DNA from: Vitrella brassicaformis | Lineage: Eukaryota; Sar; Vitrellaceae | NCBI GenBank assembly: GCA_001179505.1 | Contig: CDMY01000176.1 | Coordinates: 60,904 to 124,856, forward strand | Direction of reading: 5' to 3' | DNA: 63,953 bases | In this document: in pieces, positions 46,938 through 57,398 of the stretch | Layout of the letters: every line of letters begins with the position of its first letter | Position numbering within the stretch: the stretch's first letter is position 1 | Notes under the pieces: generated by a model | The model's input: only the letters and a program-made list of their open reading frames with translations | Databases searched by the model: none | Told to the model about the DNA's origin: nothing | Translations under genes and position numbers: made by a program

Positions 46938-47626
46938 GAGGGGTAGCTCGAGGACGAACGAAAGAAAATATGGCGGGTCGTCGGACCCGCTGGCCCCGCA
47001 TCGCAGGCAGCCCGAAGGCTGATGCAGCCCAAGACACGTGTGCCTCAGGCAAAGCTCCTGCTGGACCGAAAGATGCAATGTCCCCACACTTTTGCAATGA
47101 TAGACGCTAAGAGGGGGGGATATATGCCAAGAGGGAACGGGGGGGGGATGAACACATTTTATACGCCACAACGCGAAGGCTCGACCATTTTATACGGCCC
47201 TTGCCTCAGTCATATGAGGCGCAGCGGCTGATGATCCCCCGAATTCCACAGCACCACACAACGGGTACTGGGAGACACGAGACAACACACCCGCTTCATG
47301 TATGGCCATAGACGGCTGCATCCACTGCCTCAAGCTGGTTCAGTGTTTTGCCAGCGACTTGACGACCGCCTGATGAGTCTGTAGTCTGCAATGTGGGGGC
47401 GGAGTCGCCTCCCTCACCACAGGTGGAGTGACGTGTGACCTCCCCCATAGCACGGCTGGACAACTCGGAAGCTGTCGCAAGTAGAGGAAGTGCACTTTTT
47501 TAAGTGCATTGTGCGTGGCAAGGGTTTCGGTGCCATTGGTGAGTCGCATGAATAAGTCTGTCACATGGGTGAGCTCTATCAACATGAGCGTCTGCTGATA
47601 CATCCTTTCAAGTTGCGCATTCGCTG

Positions 47627-48066
47627 CCCCAGACTGGTTCATCCGCTGCCGTTGAGTCATGAGCCGTCAACCAGTCAAAAAGCTCGGCCGCTTGACAGTT
47701 CGGAAGCTGTCGCAAGCAGCGACACTATCAGTACAGACTGCACACACCAAACCGAAGAGATAGTTGAGTTTAGGGGCGTCCCGAGCGTGTGGACACGGGC
47801 ATTTCAGCAGAGCATCTTGCTCTCCTCTCCGGGCCTCTTGTCTCGGCCCCAGACTGGTTCATCCGCTGCCGTTGAGTCATGAGCCGTCAACCAGTCAAAA
47901 AGCTCGGCCGCTTGACAGTTCGGAAGCTGTCGCAAGCAGCGACACTATCAGTACAGACTGCACACACCAAACCGAAGAGATAGTTGAGTTTAGGGGCGTC
48001 CCGAGCGTGTGGACACGGGCATTTCAGCAGAGCATCTTGCTCTCCTCTCCGGGCCTCTTGTCTCGG
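47627..48066. repeat. perfect 220-bp tandem duplication (two copies)
   Basis: 47627-47846 and 47847-48066 read identically from ccccagactggttcatccgc to gggcctcttgtctcgg. Identity implies a recent event or an assembly duplication. The unit contains a sub-motif also found upstream (cggaagctgtcgcaag, near 44960 and 47470). No gene in it is supported. Confidence 0.85.
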
Positions 48067-49737
48067 GTGGGATCCCCTGTGACCAACAGCATCCGCCTAG
48101 ACGGGCTATTGCAGACCGGGGTGCCATGCAGCAGCCTGGGCTGCGAGCTGCCGTAGCCTCTCGCCGATGCTGACAAGCCGTGATTCTGGTCACGCTTTTC
48201 AAATTGCCTTGCCGACGAGTAGTCGCTAAGCTCCGCCAGATGCGACTCTTGCTCAGTTGCCCTCTGCTGCCCGGCTGGCCGTTGAAGTATGAGCGGACTA
48301 TCAATACGAATATACACTGCTCCAGCTGCATGCATAGCTGGTCACAGCTCGGTTTGTGTGCCAAGCTGGTCATGAGCGCCCGCCCATTTCATAAATGACA
48401 TTGGTTGGTTGGTCGTATGACAGTTATCTGTGTGTGCGTCTGTGTGGGTGGGTGGGTGGGTGGGTGTGTGGGTGTGGTTGGTTTGTTTAGTAGGTGCCTT
48501 CATTACCGTTGAATGAGTCTGTTTCATGGATGAGCCATCCGTAAGGTCGAATTGCTACGATTAAGACACTCCAGCAGTCTACCGTCTTTTACACACTCTA
48601 CCGTGTCCTGGTTCTCCCACAAATATACCAGCACCGTAAGATAACAATAGACAACCAGCGCCAAGCAAACAGAGGCCACGTCATGTCGAGCGAGTAGAAT
48701 CAACTGTTGCAGCAGCTCGGCAGCAGCCGAACAGACAAACGACGGAATGAAAAGACCGCAGAAGATGTCTGCCTGAAGACACACGCCATGTGCCTTCTCG
48801 TCCGGTGTCCCTCCTTGTCTGGCTTGCAGCTCACCTTGAATGGCTTGCCTCTCTTCAAGAGCGAGAATGCCCAGCTCGTCCACAACCCCTCACACCTCTC
48901 TCTGAAGGTCAGGACATCATCAACGAGCCGAAGAGCTGCCTGCTTGTCCTGCGCGATGATGTCCTACATCTCCGCGGGCCGTGGCAGACCCACGAGAGGG
49001 ACAAGGCCGAAGAGAGTGAATGACGATGAAGCACACGGCAATGGCGACCAGCGTCGCCTCCCTGTTTCTTGCTCCACTCTCGGAAGCTCTTCTATCAGCC
49101 GCTCGTCTTCGCAAGGCGAACCTTCATTGGTTGGTTTCAATGCCCTTTTGTCAGCTCTGCCGGTTCTTCAGCGGTGTTGCCACCCGACTGCAGCTGTTAG
49201 CGGTTGCTTCCTGCGAGGGCGGGCTGACGAACAAGGGGGCGGGCCTTTGGTGGGAGATCCGGTCTTGTTGCAGACGGTCTGCTGAGATGCTACTGCATAC
49301 CAAGCTGCCGCGCCTTCTCGAGATCTTCCATAAAGCAGCCTCTTGTGCAACATGCCCTCGATGGCTGACCGCTTTGGTCCTTTCGCCGATGTCGACAAGA
49401 TCGGCCAGCTGTGGCTCTTGGACAGCCGACCTCTGCTTCACCCGCCGCTGAAGGCGTCAATGAGGGAGCCGACTCATTAGTGAGCATGGCTATGAAGAGC
49501 ACCTTGCAAAAAACAGCATCTGGCAGAGAGTCATCACGGTGAGAAGCTGAGTACGACGCTGTCGAGACGATTCTTGAAGCCACCGCCTTTTTGCGAGCTT
49601 GCAAGCCCAGCGCTGGCTGGACAGTGTTTGTGGGTGCCTGGTTGTTCATGTTTGGGACGGACGACAGAGGGCTTGGCCGTCACGCCGCCTAGGGTGCTCC
49701 CTGAAACCGCTGCTGCAGATCCCCAGCTTTGTGACAA
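48067..49737. other. unresolved region, gene fragments possible
   Basis: No complete gene can be modelled. On the minus strand, translations near 48290-48110 (ESHLAELSDYSSARQ) and 49430-49160 (EPQLADLVDIGERTK) look weakly alike, suggesting fragments of a decayed gene family. A minus-strand frame at 48880-48524 has two hydrophobic stretches (LVVYCYLTVLVYLW) but no ATG or good acceptor. GGGT repeats lie at 48446-48466. Nothing here reaches the standard for a CDS. Confidence 0.4.
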
Positions 49738-52700
49738 ATGGGTAAGACCAAGCACACCCAGAAGAGCAAGGGCCGCCGCAGCCTCAACCGCCGCCGTCAC
49801 CCTCTTCCGCACCCAACTTGGGTTCCTCTTTCGCGCCCTGGCACCCAAGTTGGGCGTCTGAGGAGCCATCTGGCGGCCTGTGGCCTCAGGATACGCTCTG
49901 TGAAGGCCGACTGCAACTGCCTGTTCCGGGCATTCGCCGACCAAATCACAGGTGGGCCTCACGGCAGCCGTGTGTCGACACCACAGGGTCAGCTCGTGTG
50001 TATGTGGGTGAGTGCGTCTGTGTGTTTTCAGGTGACCCAGATGAGCACGTTGAGTTTCGTCAGAAGGCTATGGACTACGTCGAGGCACATGCTAGCGAAT
50101 TCGAGCCCTTCATGGAGGTGCGTTCTCGGCCGAAGAACACGCACTGCCACTCTGTCACATCAGGCACTGACGCATCGTGTGTGCCGGTTTCTGTCTGTGT
50201 GCTGCCATCCATCATCCCTCAGGATGGTGAGCAGCTCGACGCGTATGTGAGCCGCATGCGCCTGGACAGCGAGTGGGGCGGCCAGCAGGCGCTGCATGCG
50301 CTCTGCCACCTGTACCAAGTCAACTGCCTGCTCCACAAGAAGGGCGTGGGGACATTGCAGTTGGACTTCTTCTCCAAGGAGTACCCCTGTGTTCAGCTCT
50401 GCCACGACGCAGGTATGATGCATGGCAGGGCAGGGGAGGCAGTGCATCAGGTGGCTGATGCGGTTTTTTGTTTCCTTCCATTTCGGCTGTCTGTGAAGGT
50501 GTCCATTATGATTCCGTGCGTCTGGCGGGCGAGAAAGGCGACGGTCCGCCGAAGAAGCTGACGATGGCCGAGTTGCTCGACTACATGGAGACCCGCGAGC
50601 ACCCTGAGAAGGACCCCACCACCAAGACACACAAGGGCGGGGAGGACAGGAACGCCATTGTCAAGGAGAAGCTGTCCAAGCAGACGGCCTCTGACGATGA
50701 TGGGCCGCCGTCCAAGAAGCAGAGGCTCGAGGATCGCGTCAACACCCTTAAGAGCGTGTACTTCCACCCCTGCGAGTCTCTAAAGGACTATTACAAGCCG
50801 CCAGAGACGTTCCAGCCCTCATTCGGCCACCACTTCTTCGACACGGACCAGGCCATCATGGCCGTCGAGGAGGTCGCCCGACACGGGTCCGTCCACATCT
50901 GCTATATCCCCGACACATTCGACGTGTTCGTGAAGGTGGAGGGCGAGAGCCCGTCCTTCCAGGCCTCCCGCGAGCGCGTCATGGAATGCCTGACCAAGGT
51001 GGACTTCCCGGGCGGCTTCTGCCCTTCAGAGCACGACTTCATCGTCAAGCTCGAGTGCCGGGCGACCCGTGGGTGGCAATTCCAGCCGCCTGGGGAGCAT
51101 GTGGGGGTGTTGAGGCCCACGGCGGGTGCGGGGGACGAGCAGATCGAGATCGAGGTCAGACGGTGCACGTTTGACGAGAGCGAGTTCAAGCCGCTGCACC
51201 GGCGGATGGAGTGGTTCCTGCACTGGTTCATCGAGGGCATGTCGGAGATCGACCAGGACGAGCGCTGGCACGTCTACCTCGCGTACAAGCGGCCCCTGGC
51301 GTCGCCCGGCAGCGTTGTCTACAGGCGCAAGCTGAGACCCCGTGCGTCAAGCGGGCGGCCGGGGTGTCTGAGCCTGTGTGGGTATGTCACCACCTACACA
51401 TTCTGGAGCCGGTCGATGTTGGGCAGCCGCAGCCGGCTCTCGCAGTTCCTCATCTTCCCGCACTACCATAGAAAAGGTCAGTGCGATGCACTGCACGCAG
51501 ACGGGGATGGGAGAGCGGCACTCACTGTGCTGTGCTGTGTGTTGTGTTGTGTTGTGTGTTGTGTGTTGTGTGTGCAGGAATTGGTAGGAAGTTGTATCAG
51601 CTGATCTATCAGCAGAACCTGGACGATGCCGATGTCAAGGAGGTAACACCAACCCACAGAGCGCAACACCACCACACCATGAGACACGTCTTTCCCCCTC
51701 CCCCTCCCTCCCCGCCCCCTCCCTCTGTGTGTGTGATCCATCCATCCACCAGATGGCTGTCGAAGACCCTGCCCCGGCGTTCGTCCAGCTGCGTGACGTG
51801 GTGACGGTCAAGGTAGCCATCGATCGCAACGCCGTGTCCCCCCTCGCACTCTACCCCCCACCCCCAGGGGCAGAGGTACCCAGCTCGGCATCAGCGGCCG
51901 TCCCGGCCAGCAGCGGCCTGGGCCTTACCAACGGCCAGTCCCAGCCCGAGCTCCCCCTAGACCGGACGCGCAACCGCACCCGCGCCCTCCACAAAGCCGT
52001 CAACGACGCGGGGGTGTCGAGCGGCGGGATTGGTGCAGCATCGTCGGCAGCCGCAGACGCGTCGGCGAGTGCGGCGTCTGGTGGCATGTCCCGCCGGAGC
52101 CAGAAGCGCCGGCGGAGTGTGGGGGATGGCATGGACATCGACAGCGGTGTGTCGGCGGTGGCTGCCAGGGACGTGGGTATGAGCACCAGGAGCAGGGCGA
52201 GGGGCAGGGATGGCGGCGGGGCCAGTAGCAGTAGTGCAGCAGCAGCAGCAGCAGCCGCCGCTGAGGGTGGTGGTGGTGGGAGCCATCCATCCACGGTGCA
52301 GAAGACGGTGAATCCGGATGCGGGCATCCCGACCATCGACTGCCTCGTCGCCAACCTCAAGGAAACCAAACCTCAAGCCACACGGTCGGTCGACACAGAC
52401 ACAGACACAGACACCTACCTTTCACACACACTATCCTCCCCTCCCTCCCTGCCTCCTGGCTGCGCATATCGTTGGCTGGCATCTGTCAATCAGGATGACG
52501 GAGCTGCTGCAGCTCGCCCGTCTGCTACCGCTCGACCTGCCGGAAGAGATCCCGCCGGCCTACCTGGCTCCCGGCACCGCCTACCGCCGTAGTGTCGAGC
52601 AGCGGCTGCGCAAGGACATCAAGGAGCCCCATATCGTCTCGACCGACGAGGTGAGTGAGTGACGGAGGGCGGTCAGCCAGGCAGACAGGCAGACGAGCAG

Positions 52701-53428
52701 GGAGACGGGCAGTTAGGTTGGGAGGAAGGCATTAGTCATGGCCGCCGTAGAACAGTAGCACGGCAGCTGTGTGTGTGGTCACTGTCTGCACTGTTTCCCC
52801 TCTGCTGCTGTGCTGTGTGTTCGAGTAGGAGGATTTCGACTTCTTCAAAGTGTGCCACACTAAACACTCGGTACGGCACACACACCCAGACACACACATA
52901 CAACACGACACGGCACACGCACACCACGTTCTTACATCGAGAGTAGGAGATGCGATGCGATGCGATGCGTGTAGATATACACACGAACCGTCTATGTAGA
53001 GCGTTTTTGTCGCCCATGCATTCCACCCATCCCATTACATACAGACATGATGGACGGAAGGACAGACAGCCTCAGCTGCTGGGCTCACTCGTCATTGTGT
53101 GGCGCTGTGGGTGGTTGGTGTGTGTGTGTGTGTCGCAGATGGACAAGGCCGCCCTTCAGGACGAGTATGAGAAACTCGTCACGTCTTACTTCAAGTATGT
53201 CCATCAGACACACGCATGCACACACACACAGACGGGGATGCCACATCTCATCCGTGTGATCTCTGTCCGTTGTGTGATGGGTGCAGGTCCATCGTGAAGC
53301 TGCGCCAGATCTTCCCGCCGCCCCCACACATCAAGGCCGCCGGCAGCAACAAGAAGGCCGCGGCCACTGAGCTCAACGGGGGAGGGCCAGCCGAGAACAC
53401 GCGCAGCAAAAGACGCAAATTGGGCTGA
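49738..53428 (+). CDS. OTU deubiquitinase fused to HAT1 histone acetyltransferase
   Basis: Ten exons (49738-49951, 50032-50117, 50223-50412, 50499-51476, 51578-51642, 51753-52384, 52494-52650, 52829-52870, 53139-53194, 53287-53428) give 853 residues, phases closing. The basic N-terminus precedes an OTU cysteine-protease domain (about 45-170): Asp58 and Cys61 in KADCNCLFRAFADQ and His166 in VHYDSVR. A Lys/Asp-rich linker with KKQRLEDRV follows, then a HAT1 (type B acetyltransferase) region from about 250: DYYKPPETFQPSFGHHFF, LHWFIEGMSEIDQDERWHVY, acetyl-CoA motif HRKGIGRKL (about 485-495), VEDPAPAFVQLRD with the likely base Glu515, and the C-terminal helices YRRSVEQRLRKDI and YEKLVTSYFKSIVKLRQ. 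A Ser/Ala-rich insertion (about 545-720) interrupts the C-terminal part. OTU ends and HAT1 begins inside one exon (50499-51476), so the fusion does not depend on splicing. Exon 4 uses an AAG acceptor. HAT1 acetylates new histone H4; OTU removes ubiquitin. Nuclear or cytosolic. Confidence 0.85.
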
Positions 53429-55430
53429 TCAAGGAGGGGGAAGACGGCAGTGCAGCGGCGGGCAGGAGGAAGGACAGCTCATCACCTTTGGCAAGGGGTG
53501 GGGGTATGTATCGCTTACGAGAGGGGTGCGTCTCGTGTGAGCTCTCTGGAGTCAGACAGCGACAAGGAAGGGGGGGGACCTCCCCCTGCATGCTCGCGCG
53601 AGCGGCGGGGGTCGGGCCGCATCTTCATCGAGTCAGACGACGACAAGTGACCATAGCACGGGACGGACAGGCATGCGGGCATTTTTAGCATGTCTGAGTC
53701 TGTCTGTTGTTGGGAGGGAGGGAGGGAGGGAGGGAGCGGTATATAGCATATGTGGCATATACATACGTACCAACGTACGTACGTAGGGGCCGCGTCGTGC
53801 CATGCCGTTGCGTCAGTCATCTGCCGTGCCGTGGGCCATGTGTGTCTGTGTGTGAGCGTATGGTGTCGGTTGTGTGTTTTGTGTTAATGAGTGATTGAGT
53901 GCCAAACGGGTGTGAGTGTCCGTCCGGCCGCTATTTGTGGTTAAGGAGAGAGGTGAGTCAAGGTCGTCTGTCCGTCCGTCTGGATGCGTGTATGTATGCC
54001 TGCCTGTCTGTCCGTCTGGCTGCCCGTTCATTCATCATCCATCCACACTCACTCCATCACTCGATCACTGTATCCACGGCTGGCCAGCAGACCAGTTGGC
54101 TGGCCGGTCGTCTTTCTGTCTGTCTGTCTGTCTGTATGTATACGTCTGGCTGTGTCTGTCGCGACTTCCCCGAGAGCGGTGGGGAAGGTAGCGGCGGCCC
54201 AGCTTGCCTACCTGCCTAACGCTGACTCACTCAATGAATGACTTACTGACGTGACGACTTTTTCAGTCTGGTGGAACGGCATGGCATGGCGTGGCATGGC
54301 ATGGCTCCAAGTATTTCCAATCCGCCGTTGTGAGCCTTGCCCGTGTGTCGGCCGCCACGCCAGCCCTTTCTGTCTGTGAGCGGGCGGGCCGTTGCGATGA
54401 TGCGGGAAGGGCCACAGCGCACCTACTGACAGCCACACGGGGGCAGTTTTTTGTCCCATGCTCTCGGTGCGTCCAACGAACACTCCCCCTGTTTGCACAT
54501 CACATTCATGTGTTGGTTTACGCATGGCATGTGCGGGGGGACTCACGCACCATCGAAAGAGCAGAGCAGAGGAAGAGCGCTTGTTCGTTCCAACTCTTTT
54601 AAGCGGGGGGCAGGGCAGGGCAGGGCAGGGCAGGGCTGGCGGGAGAGGGAGAGGGGCGGGGCGGGGAGGGGTGTTGAGGGGCGTCAATGGTTGCATTGCG
54701 TACCTGCATACGTGTGCATGGTTGGGTGAGTGAGAGTGAGGTAATTGATGTGATGTATCGGTGGCTGGCTGGACTCTTGATTGAGAGAGAGAGATGATTG
54801 AGAGAGAGATGATGTGCCTTTTAAGAAAGCTGATAGCTAGCGTGTATGTGATATATAGGACAATTTGTTCATTCGAGCTAGCCAACGAGCTAGCTAGATA
54901 GACAGATCAGACACCGAACTGAGACCGACAGCGTGCGTGCTTGTCTCTCCTGATTAATGGCATGCCCAGCCCAGCCGAGTGTCTTGCCTTTTTGTGCGGC
55001 CCGTCCGTCCGTCCGATGACCTGACTGACCTGACAGTTTAGGTGTGCGATGAGTAGATAGATAGTGTACGTACTTGTGCACTGACCCGCAGAGCAGGTGT
55101 GCATGTCGCGCATGTGTGTGTGTGTGTGTGTGTGATGTGTGTGTTTGACAGGTAGCTAGAGAGAGGCAACCGGTAGTGAGTGCGTCACTTGACGCAGCAA
55201 CTTGACGTGCAATGATTGTGTGAGTGAGTGGGTGAGTGGATGGATGAGTGCCTTCAGCCCATGCATATTGAATGGTAGGCAGACCGCACACACACACACG
55301 ACACACGGATGCACACTTACACACACACATGATGGCACACGGCTTTGATTCCTGTGCATCGTCTGTTGGTGTGTCACAGGTTGCGCGGCTCACCGGACAG
55401 ACCAAATCATATGAGTGTGGAGGGTGTGTA
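53429..55430. repeat. intergenic, dense simple repeats, no supported gene
   Basis: Contains GGGA units (53713-53735), ACGT steps near 53764-53786, a TGTC/TCTG run (54113-54138), GGCAT repeats (54280-54303), a GGCAG run (54607-54635), GAGA tracts (54782-54812) and a TG tract (55113-55134). A Ser/Asp/Glu-rich frame just after the HAT1 stop (about 53540-53650, ending FIESDDDK) could be an alternative C-terminus, but this is unproven. Confidence 0.45.
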
Positions 55431-55439
55431 GGACGAGCC

Positions 55440-55950
55440 ACATCGAGTTTTCAAATCACTGGGCGGCCGACAACGACTGGATGAACACGGTGTCCGTTCT
55501 TCGGCTGGAGGCCCTCATCAACCAGCTGCTGGAGACCACCGGTACGAATGCCTGTACTCAAAGACACACACATCGCTGGAACCAACCCATGCCGAGTTCT
55601 AATCTCTTATATGCTATGCCTGCCGAGCAGAGAAGGAGAAGCAGAAGGACGTCAAGAAGAAGACGGGCAAGGAGGGCGAGCGTGAGCAGAGAGAGGGGAA
55701 GCACTGTCATGTGTGTGAATGGTACGGATCTGTGTATGTGAATGATGTGTTGCTGTGGATATCAGGGGCGTCGAGCGTGTGGGATAGGGTGGAGCCGCCA
55801 ATGGCTGAGGGGCCGTCGCTGGGCCAAGGTAAACCCCCATTCACACGGCAGGGGGCAGAGAGAGGCGACTGACATCCATCCATCTGTGTGCATGTGACCT
55901 TCGTGGTTCTCTGTCCTTTCTGTCCCTTCAGGAGGTGTCAGGGTGTCAAA
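55440..55950 (+). pseudogene. inverted, decayed duplicate of acidic gene A module
   Basis: On the plus strand this repeats, in order, the exons of gene A that lie on the minus strand at 43413-42850. First the module WAADNDWMN...RLEALINQLLE, missing 19 residues in frame relative to gene A. Then an exon from 55631 (EKEKQKDVKKKTGKEGE), in frame here but shifted in gene A. Then 55766-55828 (ASSVWDRVEPPM) and the start of the next exon at 55932 (VRVSKRQ). Introns are also similar (for example the shared catcgctggaaccaaccca-type sequence). The donor after the second exon (GAGAG|GTGGGA in gene A) reads GAGAGAGGGG here, so it is lost. There is no 5' part and no start codon. Most likely a duplicated fragment. 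Confidence 0.7.
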
Positions 55951-57398
55951 GCGCCAGCACGTGGTCCCTCACGGGCGAAGATCGAACAGTCCTATTCTTC
56001 CATCCATCACGGTGAGCAGACACACACGCTCTCTCTCTCTCTCTCTCATATGGATGGATGGATGGCTGCATTGCATTGGTGTGTGTGTCCTCTCTCCCTC
56101 CAAGTGCGTGTGCTTTGGTTGTCAGACCCTAGATAGTCAAGGAGGGCCTTCTTTTTTGTGTGTGGCTGTGGGCTGCCTTGAGCATGACGCTTGCATGTGG
56201 CTGTGATGCCGTGTGTTTTGGGTCGTGTGGGATGGATGGATGGATGGAACGGATTGTCGGCTGTGCGCTCGCGAGTGGGACGAGTGTGTGGATGGGTGGG
56301 CGGGAGGGAAGGAGGACAGGGCAGACGTACTACCTTCAAGGCAGGTCTACGAGGCTGTCTGTATGGTATGTGTTCGATTTGGTTCCTCACATCTGACTCG
56401 CATTGTGAGAGAGGAAAGCATTGCACTTAACTGGCAGAGAGAGAGATATAGAGTAGACAACATGAGTTCACTTCAGACAGTCGGCATTTAGTCAGCTGAC
56501 CTGACTGACCTGACTGACAGACAGCCTGGCGATAGCCTCGCCCACTGGTGTGCGTGGAATTCATGGCGTGTGTGTGATGATTGCAATGATGCGATGATTT
56601 AGGCCCACATGACACAACTTGGCACGGACACACGAGCACTTGAACACAGAATGACTTGAACCGGTACCGGAATCCACACGCACACACCCCCTGACGGCCA
56701 ACAGTCCCACTCAGGAAGTGCAGCACAGCACTCCATCCCCCTCCGTCCATCTGCGTCCGCTTCACGCAGATTCCATGCTCACAACCACACACTCGCCGCC
56801 CGGCGCCCGAGGCCATCACACGCCGAATGAAGGTGTCCTTCCTTTCTCCTGACACACATTGCACACCGAATCATCTGCCTCCGTACGTACCTCGCTGCAG
56901 TGCAATAATGTGATTTTGGCATGGACATCCTTGAGACCCACCACAACCTGAACAAGACAACATGACAGTCCCTTCCCTTGGGGCCAATGAGGGTGGCATT
57001 GCCCTTCTGTTCAAGTCTGCTCCGTGTCTGGCACAGGTGCCGTGCTTGGGGTGCGGGAGCAGACTGCAGCTGCCGATGGGGAAGGACAGATGGATGGGCA
57101 AACTCTTCCCACGAGGCTCCAATCGGGGAGCGATAAAGGCTGATGGAAACAAGAGGCGTCATGAGTTGGAGGAGATCTGCGCTGGATCTGTGGCCACTGA
57201 GGTGCTGAGAGGCTGAGAACGATGGGTGGAGGGGACAGCGTGTCGAGAGAGCGGTTCAATCTGCGAGCTGAGCTTGCAGACCGATCGGAGGGCAGGAAGA
57301 GGGCTCTTGAACGCGAAGGCAGCACACGTCCATGGCACAGGCAAACAGAAGGAGAGATACTCATCATCACTTGACGGAATGGGTTTCGTTGCTGTCAG
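55951..57398. other. intergenic; possible 5' exons of the F-box gene
   Basis: CT and TG tracts at 56029-56048 and simple repeats fill 56000-56560. From about 56960 the composition becomes gene-like: a frame at 56962-57216 starts MTVPSLGANEGGIALLFKSA, and another ATG at 57225 (MGGGDS, with an in-phase GT donor after it) could start the next gene. Neither can be proven. Confidence 0.35.

Larger units (their letters stand above)
44461..47400. repeat. field of dispersed repeat copies (four or more)
   Basis: A unit recognisable by ccgaaagatgcaatgtcccc, cacacttttgcaatg and cattttatac recurs at about 44500-44880, 45700-45925, 46180-46637 and 46938-47400. A downstream block (ggctggacaactcggaagct, then tgagtcgcatgaa, then cacatgggtgagctctatca) recurs at about 44940-45085 and 47450-47582. 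Copies differ by substitutions and indels, apart from the two flanking the gap. They contain short ORFs but no transposase, reverse transcriptase, terminal inverted repeat or target duplication that I can see. They could be a non-autonomous element or a degenerate multigene family. Confidence 0.7.

Noticed and set aside
48524-48883. Minus-strand frame with two hydrophobic stretches as a membrane protein gene
   Set aside because: It opens with GTG rather than ATG, has an in-frame stop just upstream and no acceptor that avoids it. Left as unresolved.
51481-51577. Cys/Val-rich ORF from GTGTT repeats near the HAT1 gene
   Set aside because: Pure translation of a TG-rich intron tail.
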